The notes: generated by a model not told the origin, from the letters alone. Positions 1 through 12,502 are shown, numbered from the stretch's first letter. The stretch: 64,000 nt of DNA from Carnegiea gigantea (GCA_029747015.1 JAKOGI010002209.1:1-64000); one strand, 5' to 3'. Made by a program: numbers and translations.

Positions 1-127
1 TATATATATATATATATATATGTATGTATATGCACACACATGTATGCACTCACATATGTGTGTGTGTGTGTATATATGTATATATATATGTATATATGTG
101 TGTGTGTATATATGTATATGTATATGC

Positions 128-159
<32 letters not shown>

Positions 160-230
160 GTATATGTGTGCATATTTGTGTGTGTGCATATATATAGAGT
201 GAGAGGGAGAGAGAGAGAGAGATACATGTA
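1..230. repeat. Compound microsatellite (TA/TG/GA)
   Basis: Alternating TA and TG dinucleotides run from the left edge to about 195 and are followed by a GA tract to about 222. The long reading frames here are translations of the dinucleotide repeat (runs of Y, I, C, V, M) and are not genes. The array is cut by the window edge. Confidence 0.95.
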
Positions 231-247
231 TCTTAATCTTGCACCTT

Positions 248-684
248 AAAAAGCCAATTGCCCCCTCTCCTGATCACCTACTGTTTATCACTATTCATAA
301 ACTGTAGCTATCATTAGTGTTAGGCCGGCTGGTGTGGGAGTTGCTTGGACAATCCCTTTTAGGCCTTGTAGTTTAGCCTCCTTATTATAATATATTGTTC
401 ATTTTAAGCAATTATTTCGGGTTTCTCAGTCCCATTTGAATTGTTCAACTCTTGGGGGAAGAAGTCAAAAAGCCAATAGGCCCCCCTCCTCTGTTCACCT
501 ACTGTTTATCACTATTCAGAAAATGTAGCTAGCATTAGTGCTAGGTCGGCTGGTGTGGGAGTAGCTTGGACTCCTTTTAGGCCTTGTAGTTTTAGCCCCC
601 TTATTATAATATTGTTCATTCTAAGCAATTATTTGGGGTTTCTCAGTCCCATTTGAATTGTTCAACTCTTGGGGGAAGAAGTCA
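248..684. repeat. Tandem duplication of a ~219-bp unit
   Basis: Two head-to-tail copies, about 248-466 and 467-684, each start AAAAAGCCAAT and end near GGGGGAAGAAGTCA, with scattered substitutions and small indels. The first copy contains an imperfect hairpin: CTACTGTTTAT, then an 8-base loop, then ATAAACTGTAG. No coding potential is seen. It may belong to the 5' region of the Helitron or to the DNA it inserted into. Confidence 0.85.
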
Positions 685-1546
685 GGAAAAGATGGTACAT
701 TGACACAGAGTGTTAACTCCTGCTGAAGCCGTTCCTGAAGCCTGTTGAAGCCATTCCTGAAGCCATTGTACACACTGTTCATGAGTTGTCCTTAGCTCCC
801 TTTTCACACAGCACAAAATAAAAAAATAAAAAAATAGGAATGGGGAAGGGCCTTGGGCCTGATGTGAGAAATTGACTTGGCCGGCTTTAAATTCTCTATG
901 AAAAAGATGAGAAAGGAGTCTTGTGGCTGGGTTAAAGTTTGAGATAGCAAGTGAACTGCTAATCAGAAGTAAGCTTCTTTCCTTCCTCTTCTCTCTAATA
1001 TCTCTCCCATCGAGTTAATCATTATGATTTTCAAGTAACTGAGGCAACTGTGATATTGGGTATGCTCATGTCCTGGGGATTTTAGTCATTTGGTTTTGTG
1101 AGTTGTCATCGGGTGTTTAATTTTTTGTCCATATGTTTTGATCTTTGCTGAGATACATTTTTGAGAAATGTAATATTTGATTTTATTGCCCTTTTTTTCT
1201 TTTTTGGGGTCGTTTTGGATGGGTTTGTTTGATATGCCTCAGTCAATAAGCTATCAGGAGACCATTTAACATTTCACATAGTAGTAATTGCTGCTAGAAA
1301 AATGGAGTAGTGAGTGGGTCACCTTTTTGCCTTTAGTTGCTACGTAGAGTTCAAGATGGACAGCTAAAATGTAAATCTGACTTCATTTGCTTTGCTCTTT
1401 ATTTAACACTTTGTAGAATTACAAACGAAAATTTGATTATGAGTCTATTTTTGTTTTTTTCCCATTTCATGGTTTATGACTGGTTATTCATAATAGTTAC
1501 TCATGCTAAGTCAAGAACTAATTATTATGACTAGCTATAGGGTGAG
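685..1546. other. Non-coding 5' flank of the RPA1-like gene
   Basis: No convincing ORF is present; the 65-codon frame at 1337-1534 looks like chance. A short degenerate repeat of the form CTGAAGCC(A/G)TTC lies at about 720-770. CT-rich stretches around 980-1010 could be leader sequence of the RPA1-like gene. I searched this stretch and the sequence to its left for a Helitron 5' terminus (TC after a host A) but cannot pick one. Confidence 0.4.
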
Positions 1547-1795
1547 ATGGCTCCATCCAAAAATTTCCTGAAAGAGTTGTCAGAAAAGTCCCGACATTAA
1601 CTGTGAAGGTCAAGATCATAGAGAAGGCGCGCTCTCAGGTTTCTCCTAACAAAACCAAATACCAAAGGATTCGGATGAAGGATGATAAGGTTTGTTATTT
1701 CGGGTACCGATTGCTTTATTACTTACATTTAACTCCATGGTTATACATGACTCATACAACTCTAGGGGGTTCAGTTTTTAATATACAATTCTTAT

Positions 1796-2409
1796 TGTTG
1801 GGTTTTATGGCCCAAAATCTCGAGTATCGCCACGGGGAGCCCATGCTGCACAGACACGGGCGTGCCAAGGCGAAGAGCCGAAGACGGAGCAAACAGCAAA
1901 GTGGCACGGGGGTGCCGTGCCCCGTGGCACGGTGGGGCCGTGCCCCGTGGCACGGTCGTGCCCCGGCCAATTTTTTACCGCCTTGTTTTGGCGGCTAGGG
2001 TTTGGCGTTGAGGGTGTTTTCTCTAAGGCGGCTAGGGCTTTTCCAAGGGGGGAAAACCCTATTTTTCAGGCCCTATAAAAGGAGGGTCAGGCCTAGGTTC
2101 TAAAATACTTCAGTACTCATAAACACATTGAGAGGTAAAAGTAGTTTGCGAGAGATTACAATAGAGAGAGATTGTAAGTCTGCTCTTAGATTGAATCACT
2201 GAGGTGATTGTGATCGTAGTGTACTTTCTTGCTCATAGTGGATTGTTTTGGTGCTGTCGCCGTCCGTGGTTTTTCTCACATTGGGTTTTCCACGTTAAAT
2301 TCCTGTGTTCTTGTTCTCTTCCTATTATTCTGTTTGTTGATTGAATTTCTGATTTTCTATTGCATCCTATTGCTTCCGCTATACTATTACTCTGATATTA
2401 ATCATAACA
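1796..2409 (+). repeat. 5' LTR of the Copia element
   Basis: The 614-bp LTR runs TGTTGG...AACA. It has a GC-rich block of degenerate CCGTGGCACGG palindromic units at about 1905-1965 and a likely promoter segment CCCTATAAAAGG at about 2071-2082. Confidence 0.95.
2070..2085 (+). promoter_or_regulatory. TATA box of the Copia 5' LTR
   Basis: CCTATAAAAGG occurs at the same place in both LTRs (about 2072 and 7280), a usual position for the U3 promoter that drives the genomic RNA. Transcription would start some 25-35 bases downstream. Confidence 0.7.
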
Positions 2410-2411
2410 AG

Positions 2412-2424
2412 TGGTATCAGAGCC
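2412..2424 (+). other. First primer-binding site of the Copia element
   Basis: TGGTATCAGAGCC lies two bases after the 5' LTR. It matches the usual plant Copia primer site for the 3' end of initiator tRNA-Met. Confidence 0.9.
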
Positions 2425-2652
2425 GATGGTGCGTTCGGCTAGGCGACAAAGGTGTGGCATGGTGAACTCCATGGACGAGCTTGGCAAAGTGACACACAGG
2501 TGTTGATTGAGCGGTAATACGCGTGCTGCAGCATGGCTCGATGGTGTGGATAAGCTCTTGATGGTGGCTTGACACCTTGGCAAAGGCTTCCGCTCAAGGG
2601 GGAGCTTGTGCATTGATGTTGTGCGAAAGAGACTCATGTGTGAGAGGGAGAT

Positions 2653-2834
2653 TGTTGAGAATGTCACACATGAGTAAAGAAGTCCCACATCGGGAGTTTG
2701 AGAAGAAGGGTCATGATATATAAGTCAAGTGGGCTACTCCTCCTATTGCCAATTGGTTTTAGGATGGAACCTCACTTGTGCTTGTTGCCATGGACCTTGG
2801 TTGAAGTGGGCTCCTTCCTTGGATCTCCCCAACA
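2653..2834 (+). repeat. 182-bp LTR-like block inside the Copia leader (TRIM-like)
   Basis: The block begins TGTTGAGAATG, contains AGTCCCACATCGG as many plant TRIM LTRs do, and ends CCCCAACA. It is preceded by a purine tract GTGAGAGGGAGAT that looks like a polypurine tract. It is followed at 2837-2849 by a second TGGTATCAGAGCC. The 228 bases between the first primer site and this block resemble a TRIM internal region. This fits a TRIM internal region plus one TRIM LTR spliced into the Copia leader. Confidence 0.7.
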
Positions 2835-2836
2835 AG

Positions 2837-2849
2837 TGGTATCAGAGCC
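2837..2849 (+). other. Second primer-binding site (duplicate)
   Basis: A second exact TGGTATCAGAGCC lies 425 bases after the first and shares the longer context AACAAGTGGTATCAGAGCC with it. Only one of the two abuts a true terminal LTR of this element. Confidence 0.85.
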
Positions 2850-2872
2850 CTGGTTATAGGATTTCTTCAATC

Positions 2873-5800
2873 ATGAAGGTAGACATTCAGAAGTTCGATG
2901 GAGAGATTAGTTTTAATCGCTGGAAGGTGCAGATGAGAGCGGTTCTCATTCAGCACGGGTTGTGGAAGGCCCTGAAGGGACCTCATGTCAAACCCGAGAA
3001 GGCAACAGATGAGCAATGGGCTGAAGAACAGAAGAAGCGGCGTGGGTCGCTGACGGAAGATGAATGGGAGGAACTGGAACTGAAAGCGGTTTCAGCCATA
3101 CAACTGTGCCTGACACCTCACGTTCTGCGAGAGGTACTTGATAAGGTAACTGCTATAGACCTTTGGACTCGGCTAGAAGAGTTGTATATGATGAAAAGGC
3201 TAGCAAATAAGATCAGGCTGAAAGAAAGGTTATATACCTGTCATATGGCTGAAGGTACGCCCGTCCAAAAACATCTGAATGAGTTTAATTCAATTCTAGT
3301 GGATCTAGAAAGCTTGGACGTTAAAATTGATGATGAGGATAAAGCTATCCTACTTGTTGTCTCACTACCCCCTTCCTACAAACACTTTAAAGAAATTATG
3401 CTGTATTGTAATTCAGATACTATATCATTTGAGGATGTCAAGGCTAACCTACTGTCTAAAGAAAAGTTTGACCATGATATTCATGCTGATTCGGGCGAGG
3501 GATTGGTGGTCAGGGGTAGGACAACAGAGAAAAGGGGGAATGGTAACAGGAAAAAGAGCCGTTCTAAATCACGGAATCCTCATGCTAATAAAACCTGTCA
3601 CTTCTGTAACAAATTGGGTCATATCAAGGCTAATTGCTGGAAATTAAAGAAAAAGAATGAGGAGAAGGAGAAAACTACTACAGCTGATTGTGTAGTAGAG
3701 TCTGAGTCTGATGGGGATGTATTGCTTGCTACTTCGTTAGCTACCACTTCTGGGAGAGGAGTGGATGATAATTGGGTTTTAGATTCTGGTTGCACGTTCC
3801 ACATGTGTTCTCGTAGGGACTGGTTTGTAACTTATGAACCTGTGGAGTCTGGGGTTGTACTTATGGGCAACGATGCTAAATGCAAGGTTGCAGGGATAGG
3901 TACGATTCAGATTAAAACCCATGATGGCACTATTAGAACTTTGTCTAAAGTGCGTCATATTCCTGATATGACTCGTTGTTTGATCTCTTTGGGTACTCTT
4001 GAGACTAATGGTTGCAGGATCGTTATGGAGAATAGTGTCCTAAAGGTAACTAAGGGAGCCATGGTGATGATGAAGGGACTGAGGCAAGGGAGTCTCTACA
4101 TTCTGCAAGGAGCTACAGTTACAGGCGTAGCTGCAGTGGGTACAGCAAATGACACGAGGTTATGGCACATGAGATTGGGCCATATGAGTGAGAAAGGGAT
4201 GACCATTCTGGGGAAGAAAGGTTATCTTGGTAACGCCAGTACGGGTAAGTTAGATTTCTGTGATCATTGTGTTTTTGGGAAACAGAAAAAGGTGAGTTTC
4301 TCTAAAGTAACACACCGTACTCAGGGGACCCTAGATTATATCCATTCTGACCTGTGGGGTCTCTCAAAGGAACCTTCGTTTGGGGGTAAGCGTTACATGT
4401 TGACATTTGTTGATGATTTCTCACGTAAGGTTTGGGTTTACTTCTTAAGACATAAAAATGAGACCTTTTCTATGTTTAAGAAGTTTAAAGCTCTGGTTGA
4501 GAACCAGACTGGGAGAAAGATCAAGAAACTCAGGACTGACAATGGCCTGGAGTTTGTTGAATCAGAGTTTGAGGAGTTCTGCACAGTAAACGGCATAGCC
4601 AGGCACAAGACTTTGGTTGGGAAACCACAGCAGAATGGGGTTGCAGAACGAATCAACAGAACACTCTTGGAGAAAGCACGGTGTATGCTTTCAAATGCTG
4701 GGCTTTGGGATCGCAAAGCATTCTGGGCTGAGGCCATCTCTACAGCTTGCTACTTGGTGAATCGATCACCACATTCCTCCATTGACTTTCAAATTCCAGA
4801 AGAAGTATGGTCAGGTAATCCTGTTGACTATTCTAATCTTAGGATATTTGGATGTCCTGTATATGCCCATGTGAATGATGGGAAATTAGCCCCCAGGCCT
4901 ATCAAATGCATGTTTATGGGATATGCTTCTGAATCCAAGGGTTATTGCATGTGGTGCCCTGAGTTTAAGAAACTAATACAAAGTAGAGATGTTACTTTCA
5001 ATGAGACTGTTATGTTGCCTTCTGGAAAGGATTCTGTTGTTCCTTCTACTGATGCAGGTAATCAGGAAGATACCACTATGGAGGTGGAGGTGGAGACCAT
5101 TGCAGCTCAAGGTGGAGCTGCTGAGGAGCCCAATAGGGAAGCCCAGGTTACTGAGCCTGAGACTATCAGTTCTGATCAACCTCAGGTGGAGGTTGAGCAT
5201 TCTATAGCTCGTGATCGTCCTCGAAGGGAGATCAGGAGACCTGCCCGGTACAATGATGATGAGGGGCTCATAGCATACGCACTTTCAGTTGCAGAGAAAG
5301 TGCCTGAAGGTGTTGAACCTTCAAACTACACTGAAGCGATCACCTGCCCGAGTTCACCTAATTGGATGCTGGCTATGCAAGAAGAGATGGAAAGTCTGCA
5401 GAAGAACAGAACCTGGGAACTGTGTGACCTGCCTAAAGGCCGAAGAGCCTTAACTGCCAAGTGGATTTACAAGAAGAAAGAGGGAATTCCTGGGGTTGAG
5501 GATGCAAGATGGAAGGCACGGTTGGTTGTTCGTGGGTGCAACCAACGGGAAGGTATTGATTACAATGAGGTTTTCTCCCCTGTTGTTAGACATACCTCCA
5601 TTCGATTACTTCTTTCATTTGTTACACTATTTGACTTGGAGTTGGAGCAGTTAGATGTAAAAACAGCCTTCCTGCATGGAGAGCTAGAAGAGGAGATTTA
5701 CATGAGACAGCCTGAAGGGTTCACTGTTCCTGGAAAGGAACATCTGGTGTGTAAATTGAAGAAGTCCTTGTATGGATTCAAACAAGCTCCTAGGCAGTGG

Positions 5801-6885
5801 TATAAACATTTTGATACGTTTATGATTGATAAAAGGTATATATGCAGTAGATATGATAATTGTGTGTACTTCAGACAGTATGGTGATGGGACTTTTATAT
5901 ATCTATTGCTGTATGTTGATGATATGCTAATTGCCTCTAAAGATAAAAGTTTAATTAGCATGCTGAAATCTCAACTCAGTAAAGAGTTTGAGATGAAAGA
6001 CTTGGGTGCAGTAAAGAAAATACTGGGCATAGAGATCCACAGGGATCGGAAGGGAGGTAAACTATACTTATCTCAAGAAAGGTACGTTGAGAAAGTACTG
6101 AGTAGATTCAACATGGGGGACTGCAAGGCAGTATCTACTCCACTTGCTGCACACTTTAGACTGTCTGCGGAATGCTGTCCGCAAACAGAGGAAGACATCA
6201 GTAGAATGTCTAAGGTACCTTATTCTAGTGCTGTAGGGAGCTTAATGTATGCTATGGTTTGCACTAGACCTGACTTATCACATGCTGTAAGTGTGATAAG
6301 TAGATATATGCACAATCTTGGGAAGGATCATTGGGAGGCTGTGAAATAGATCCTTCCATATCTGAAGGGTACTGCAGGGAAGGGTTGGTGTTTGATAGAA
6401 ACAAAGCTGTTACGTCTGATGTAACAGGCTCTGTTGACTTTGATTATGCTGGGGACTTGGATAGGAGGAGGTCCATATCTGGGTACATCTTTATCATGTG
6501 TGGGGGTGCTATCTCCTGGAGAGCATCACTGCAATCTATTGCAGCCTTGTTTACTACAGAGGCTGAATATATTGCTGCTACTGAAGGGGTGAAGGAAGCT
6601 ACTTGGCTGAGGGGACTGGTAATTGAACTCGGAGTACCACAATCTACCACTGTGGTATATTCTGACAATCAGAGTGCCATACATCTGACCAAAAATGATG
6701 CCTATCACTCGAAGACCAAGCATATCAGCGTAAAATACCACTACGTGCGAGACACAGTTGCTGTATGAGAGATAGTGGTGAAAAAGGTGCACACTTCAGA
6801 AAATCCTGCTGACATGTTGACCAAGCCTCTACCTATAGCTAAGTTCGAGCATTACTTGGACTTAGTAGGCGTCCACAGCCACTGA
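2873..6885 (+). pseudogene. Copia gag-pol polyprotein, broken in the RT/RNase H part
   Basis: The frame opens further upstream at 2729, but the natural start is the ATG at 2873 (MKVDIQKFDG...), where the Gag homology begins. Domains in order: Gag; zinc knuckle C-x2-C-x4-H-x4-C from residue 242; protease LDSG with Asp304; GAG-pre-integrase; integrase with D493, D556 and E592 (a D-x35-E spacing); reverse transcriptase with YVDD at residue 1014; RNase H with SDNQSAIHL. Three breaks are visible: a TAG at 6347-6349 where this family has Trp, a one-base loss near 6390 that moves RNase H to another frame (6350-6768), and a TGA at 6766-6768 before the last 39 codons. The final homologous residues end at about 6885. 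The product would copy and integrate the element; this copy cannot make a full polyprotein. Confidence 0.95.
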
Positions 6886-6985
6886 GGGCCCTGCGGGGCA
6901 TAACCCCATAGGGGGCATCACCCTTTGGGGTGAGACGACAGCAATGGAAAGTTGAAGATTGGAGATTTTGGTCCAAGGTGGAGAT

Positions 6986-7621
6986 TGTTGGGTTTTATGG
7001 CCCAAAATCTCGAGTATCGGCACGGGGAGCCCATGCTGCACAGACACGGGCGTGCCAAGACGAAGAGTCGAAGACGGAGCAAACAGCAAAGTGGCACGGG
7101 GGTGCCGTGCCACGTGGCACGGTCGTGCCATGTGGCATGGTGGGGCCGTGCCACGTGGCACGGTCGTGCCCCGGCCAATTTTTTGCCGCCTTGTTTTGGC
7201 GGCTAGGGTTTGGCGTTGAGGGTGTTTTCTCTGCGGCGGCTAGGGCTTTTCCAAGGGGGGAAAACCCTATTTTTTAGGCCCTATAAAAGGAGGGTCAGGC
7301 CTAGGTTCTAAAATACTTCAGTACTCATAAACACATTGAAAGGTAAAAGTAGTTTGCGAGAGATTACAATAGAGAGAGATTGTAAGTCTGCTCTTAGATC
7401 GAATCACTGAGGTGATTGTGATCGTGGTGTACTTTCCTGCTCATAGTGGATTGTTTTGGTGCTGTCGCCGTCCGTGGTTTTTCCCACATTGGGTTTTCCA
7501 CGTTAAATTCCTGTGTTCTTGTTCTCTTCCTATTATTCTGTTGTTTTGTTGATTGAATTTCTGATTTTCTATTGCATCGTATCGCTTCCGCTATACTGTT
7601 ACTCTGATATTAATCCTAACA
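6986..7621 (+). repeat. 3' LTR of the Copia element
   Basis: This 636-bp copy of the 5' LTR differs by scattered substitutions. It also has about 20 extra bases in the GC-rich CCGTGGCACGG block and a few in a TTGTTTTGTTG stretch. The target repeat CTTAT follows at 7622-7626. Confidence 0.95.
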
Positions 7622-9991
7622 CTTATAATGTAGGGTGATGAAATGCAAGCTACCATTTATGGTGATGACATCCCTTAGTATGACAATGCTATAAAATATC
7701 AGAAAGAATATGAAATTTCAAATGCAGTTGTGAAGCCTATCAAAAAGGAGATGCACTCTAGAGCAGAGAAGTATGAGATGGAGTTTAATAATCGAACTGT
7801 GATACGACCTCTGTTCAAGCAATCTGAAGTTGATGAAATTCGTATGTATTGCGCCATTGCTGACATAGATTGTGATCCACAGTCTACTGAGCGATATGGT
7901 AATGTCCCATATACTCCTTATAGTAGTTGCTCCTTGTTTTGCAATTCCAGGTTAAATCTTAGGTGCATCACATCTGAGACAGACTATTGTAGTTCATGAT
8001 ATGCTGAATGTGCACTTATGTATTTTATAGCCTGAAATCTGTGCTGATTTATATAACATGCTGAGCTAATTCAGGTTCTGCTATGTAATTATTTTTTTAG
8101 TTCAAGTATTAGTAGAGATGTTAAAAGTATTTTTGGTGCTATTGCATTTGTAGCAAAGGAACGGATATTAAGCATTGGAACTAATAGACAATAATTTTTT
8201 TTATGCCATTGGGATTGAACTTAGCGCTAATTTTAATAATTGTCAAGATGTGTTAGGGGTGGTCCTCTATCTAGAACCAACTCGGATGAAGCGAATTCAG
8301 CCTCATGAGAAAGGAGAGGACCGAGAGGTTGCTGTCAGAGAAATTGTGCTTGTGGATGAAAGGTATGTTTCTTTGTTTAAACTGTATACATATGCTGTGA
8401 TGCTAAAGTCATGCTTTTCTTGAATTTCTTTTTTATTCATACTAGATAGCATTTAATTTGATCTAATTAAATATATGTTGCTTTTGTGTTTTCCTTTATG
8501 TTTTTTTTGGGGGGGGCAGCTACAAGGGGAAAGAAACTCTGATTGCATCCATCTGGAGTGATTTAGCAGTCAATGATGGTGATAAGCTTAGCACACTATT
8601 AGAAATGGAGACATTCCCAGTGATGACTGCACTGAAATGTTCTCGCCACAAAGGTACTTTCATATATGTTATTCACTCATTAATGTTTGTGTCATTCACT
8701 CATTATTGTTCGTGTCACATTTAGTGAGTTATTAGATTTTTCATGCCTCATTTGGACTATTTGTATGAAGGGTTTTCGCTTTCGACAACGATGTCTACAT
8801 ACATGATATTTGACCCTGTTGGAGATAAGGCACTGAATCTGAAACTTTGGTGAGACTCTGCTCCTCTTTTGTGCATAATAAGAGGTTAAAGGATTGAAGT
8901 AAGATGTATTGATTTTGTTTGATCTAAGAAGGGTTTCTGGGAGGAATGAGCAACTTACTACTTTACGGGAACATGAGAGAGCAGCCAGATCCTTAACGAG
9001 CCAAGTTGTAATGACAACAATTGCTGAACTCAAGGAGAAGAAGGTTAAAAGCACTGGCTATGAATATGCTAACTTTTATTCAAGCTTTCTGTTTTAGTTT
9101 TCTTTGTGTAGTTTAGCAACATTGATAACCTCTTATGGTCCTTAATTATTTGGTTTTGTAGCCTTTTAATACTGGAAAGAGTGAGCAGATTTGGATAACT
9201 GGTTCAATCCCCTGCATGGAGAAAAAGCAGGTTCGAATATATCTTGGCTGCGACAAATGTGGTAAAAAGAGCAATGAAGATATTGGGGTCAAATACGCTT
9301 GCTTCAATTGCAACCACCAAAATAGCACTTCAATTCCTAGGTCTGTACAGATTGATTATTGATTATGCATATGGGTGCCCCCCCTCTTTTTATGTGATTA
9401 AACGCTAATCCTAATGTTGGTAGGATAACTTTCACTTTTGAGCTTGTTGATGCAACTTGTTCTAGAGAGATGACTCTTTTCTCACAACATGCCAGCAAGA
9501 TTCTCAGTATAGAACCTGATGTTTTGTACAAGATGGATGATAAGGTTGGTGCTAAACTACACGTTTTATATAAAATAATATTTTACTGAAATTCAAAATA
9601 AAGGCTGAGTCTTGTAGCTACAAGAGACATTAATTGCATCCAATTCAAAATATCAATTATTTTCCCTAGTGAATTGTTTTATCTGTCTATTCTTATTTGT
9701 TTTCAGTGATACTTAAAGCCCAACAAAAAAATAAAATGATTGATGTTTACATGTATGCTCGTCTCATTATCCTTGAATTAAAAACGAGACTCCCTTTTTG
9801 AGAAATAATTCTTTGGTAAATGCTTCTGGTTCAACAAGGAGCGAGAGAAGTTCCTGAATGAAACTACTACAAGACTTGCAAAAGACAAAGTCTACATCAA
9901 GCTTGTGCCAGCACCAACATTTGCAGTGAACAAGATTTTGAGGTGGAATATTGAAGAAGCGTCACTTGAGGAACCAAGCTCAGCCAACTAA

Positions 9992-12124
9992 AAGCGCATA
10001 TAATTTGCTATGTGTTTTTGTGGTGGTCAGCATGAATAGAAGCAATATGGCTAAGTAAACTAGAAGGAGAAATAATATTGTCGTGGGCACAATTATGTGC
10101 TTTAGCTACTTCTGGGTGTTTTTTTGCCTACGGGGGCCTGGAGTTTGTTTGCCGACCGTTGAAGATATCACTTCTAGGTGATAATGTAATGTAACTTATG
10201 TGTAGTCATCTAGGGCATGTTTTGAGAGGCAATAAATTAGTATTGTTGGCACTTCTATTTGTCTCATTTTACGCTCTACTCGTCTCCTTTTTTTTTTTGC
10301 ATATATATTATTCTCTTTACGAATGTCACATTTTATTTGCAAATATTTTATCTGTAGACAAGTAATCAGGCTCCATGCCTGGTATTTTTGTTGTAAGAAT
10401 GAATAATCATTTCTCAATGAAAAACTAAATGACAACTAATGATTCTTCTTAAAGCGGAAATATGAGCCAATGACAGAATCATCCATCTATTTCAAGGGCT
10501 TCATTTTTTAAAATCTTCAATGTCATTTTAATGGATCAATATTAAACACTCACTCCTAGCAAGCTAAGGATATTATTAACAATGATAATCTTCTCCACTA
10601 AATCCTTAATATGCATTTCATGGATGAATGCAAATAAATAGGATGAAGTATATTATATGTATGTATTAAGGGCAAGACATAGTAAATTAGTAATCTATTT
10701 ACCCGAGATATGTGGCATAATTTGGGAAGGCAAATCTACCTTTTGTGCAGACTAGGCAAAAAATAATAATGTTTTGGGAATTAAATTAAATTACTATATC
10801 TAATGAAGAAGTTTACTCAAATCCGTACTTAGAGGCGTGAATCGTTCCTCAGGAATATGATTCCAATTAAAAAAAACATGGATCAAAAATTAATTATTAA
10901 AAGAAGATGAATCAAAAATTGAGGATGGGAATTAATGATTCTATCCCCATATCAGAATCAAAAACATGAACCAAACAGCCCCAAAATATAATAGATTATG
11001 TACATCGCTTTTTTCTTTTAAAAAAAAAAACAATGTATTATGTATTTTCTTAAACAAACATAAAAAAGGACAATTTCTTCACAAAGTCAACATTGCAACT
11101 TGCAATTGTCTCAAGTGCATCAATTATATAAATGGTGTATATAAGACTTAAAAGTTACAGATTTTTTTTTTCTTTTCTTTTCAGGTTGAGAGGGAGAAAA
11201 ACGCAGACAATTTCAAACATATTCAGTTACCAACTGCAGTAGTGCAGTATAGCTTTGTTAGACCATACTCTAGCAGTCCTCATATGCTTGTCTGCGGATT
11301 GTGCTATCAAATCAAAGATATTAAATAAACAAGGGCTGCTGCAACTCTCCTTTTTTACATGTAAAATAAAAGAGGGCCTTAGTTAGGCATGGTCAATTAC
11401 TTGGAAGATGTGCTGAAGAGTTTCCCAATGTAGATTCTAAAATCAAATTAAAAAGTGAAATATCATAAAATAAACTTCTAGAGAGCTCTTTATGTTTATA
11501 TTTATATTACATTGCTTTCTATATTTCAGAAAGTCTAAAGGAAGTGCTGAATATTCTACCTTGCTACAGACAGAAGGTTAGTTTGCCTTTATTTCTCTAT
11601 CTTTTTCTTACACATTGAATGCTTCATTAAGAATACAAAAGTGCTCATGTGCATCCAAACCCTCATGTAAATTATTAAAAATGTTGAGAAAATGATTTCT
11701 CTTTGTGGAAGGGGGTTTTTTTTTTAATTATCTTGGAATTGAACAGCTTCCAATATTACAGAAACAAGGAAAATAAATTTGATATGCTCATGAGCTCATT
11801 ATTCTTCTTCGAATGCTATATATATTACTCTAGGAAGTATATTATTATTCACATGTTGATACTTTTTTCTTCTTGTTAACATGCAACCACAGCAATTTAA
11901 GATTATCATTTTGTATTATACGCATGATCCAATGTTACATTAAGTTATCATATGCTGCATTAAGTTATCACCATTACGTGTGAGTTGAAGTTTACATGTT
12001 CTATTCTAGCTGAGAAAGAATCAAGCAGTGTTCTTAAAAAAAAGTGGTTATGATACATAACCATGCATTTTCACTTCATAGGAGACCAAATGTTTGGCTT
12101 GTGTGCGGGTGTTCTCATTTGAAG

Positions 12125-12170
<46 letters not shown>

Positions 12171-12502
12171 CCTAATGTTATTGTATCTATTCAGACTTCA
12201 ATGCTCATTTTGCCTACTTAAGTGCGATATTATTTGCAGATGTATATCATATTGGTATGTTTTCCTACTTAAGTGAGGATCCGGCTTTGAGTTGTGTTAA
12301 ATTTAGTGATTATGTAAAGATTAGGATTATAGATTTCCCTCATATTTCTATTCATAGAAGTCCTCAACACTAGAAAGATAAATGGCATACTGAGACTCTA
12401 ATCTCTAATTACAAAGGTTGACTTAATCTTTGTATTTTCATTTGAATCTCATGAATAGGAATAGAGTTTGAGCAATCCAGAACCCTTTGCTCCTGTCAAG
12501 GA
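9992..12502. other. Non-coding spacer between RPA-like and dsRBD-like genes
   Basis: No supported gene was found. The first 250 bases are probably the 3' UTR of the RPA gene. The stretch is AT-rich and has an (AT)n microsatellite at 12127-12170. The end of a segment at about 10960-10982 (AACATGAACCAAACAGCCCC) looks like the terminus of a small MITE, but no matching left end was found. Confidence 0.5.

Larger units (their letters stand above)
1796..7621 (+). mobile_element. Ty1/Copia LTR retrotransposon (Tork/Tnt1-like)
   Basis: Two direct LTRs (1796-2409 and 6986-7621) begin TGTTGGG and end TAACA, and are flanked by a perfect 5-bp target duplication CTTAT (1791-1795 and 7622-7626). A TGGTATCAGAGCC primer-binding site follows the 5' LTR. 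A purine-rich tract (AAGGTGGAGA) precedes the 3' LTR. The domain order protease, integrase, RT, RNase H defines Copia. It lies in intron 1 of the Helitron RPA gene, so it arrived after the Helitron. The LTRs look about 95% alike by eye and the coding region carries three lesions, so it is a fairly young but dead copy. Confidence 0.97.
1547..9991 (+). pseudogene. RPA1-like single-stranded DNA-binding protein gene, nine exons, decayed
   Basis: This relative of the large replication protein A subunit would bind single-stranded DNA during rolling-circle transposition. Inferred exons are 1547-1689, 7634-7898, 8188-8362, 8520-8653, 8771-8849, 8932-9043, 9162-9340, 9424-9544 and 9839-9991, all with GT/AG borders and compatible phases. 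Exon 1 begins MAPSKNFLKELSEKSRH. OB-fold text follows: GDEMQATIYGDD in exon 2 and DVLGVVLYLEPTR and VREIVLVDE in exon 3. Exon 7 has the zinc-binding C-x2-C ... C-x2-C of the third DNA-binding domain (GCDKCGKK and ACFNCNH). Two lesions are visible: a one-base loss near 1598 that shifts exon 1 into stops, and a TAG at 7676-7678 in exon 2. Intron 1 is 5.9 kb because it contains the Copia element. Exons 3-9 still read openly, so decay is recent or limited. Confidence 0.85.

Noticed and set aside
20..249. Overlapping open frames of 60-69 codons rich in Tyr, Ile, Cys and Val
   Set aside because: They are translations of a TA/TG dinucleotide repeat.
1752..1970. Frames in the GC-rich part of both Copia LTRs (also 6862-7277)
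   Set aside because: LTR sequence with CCGTGGCACGG palindromes; the frames occur in both strands and several phases and have no domain.
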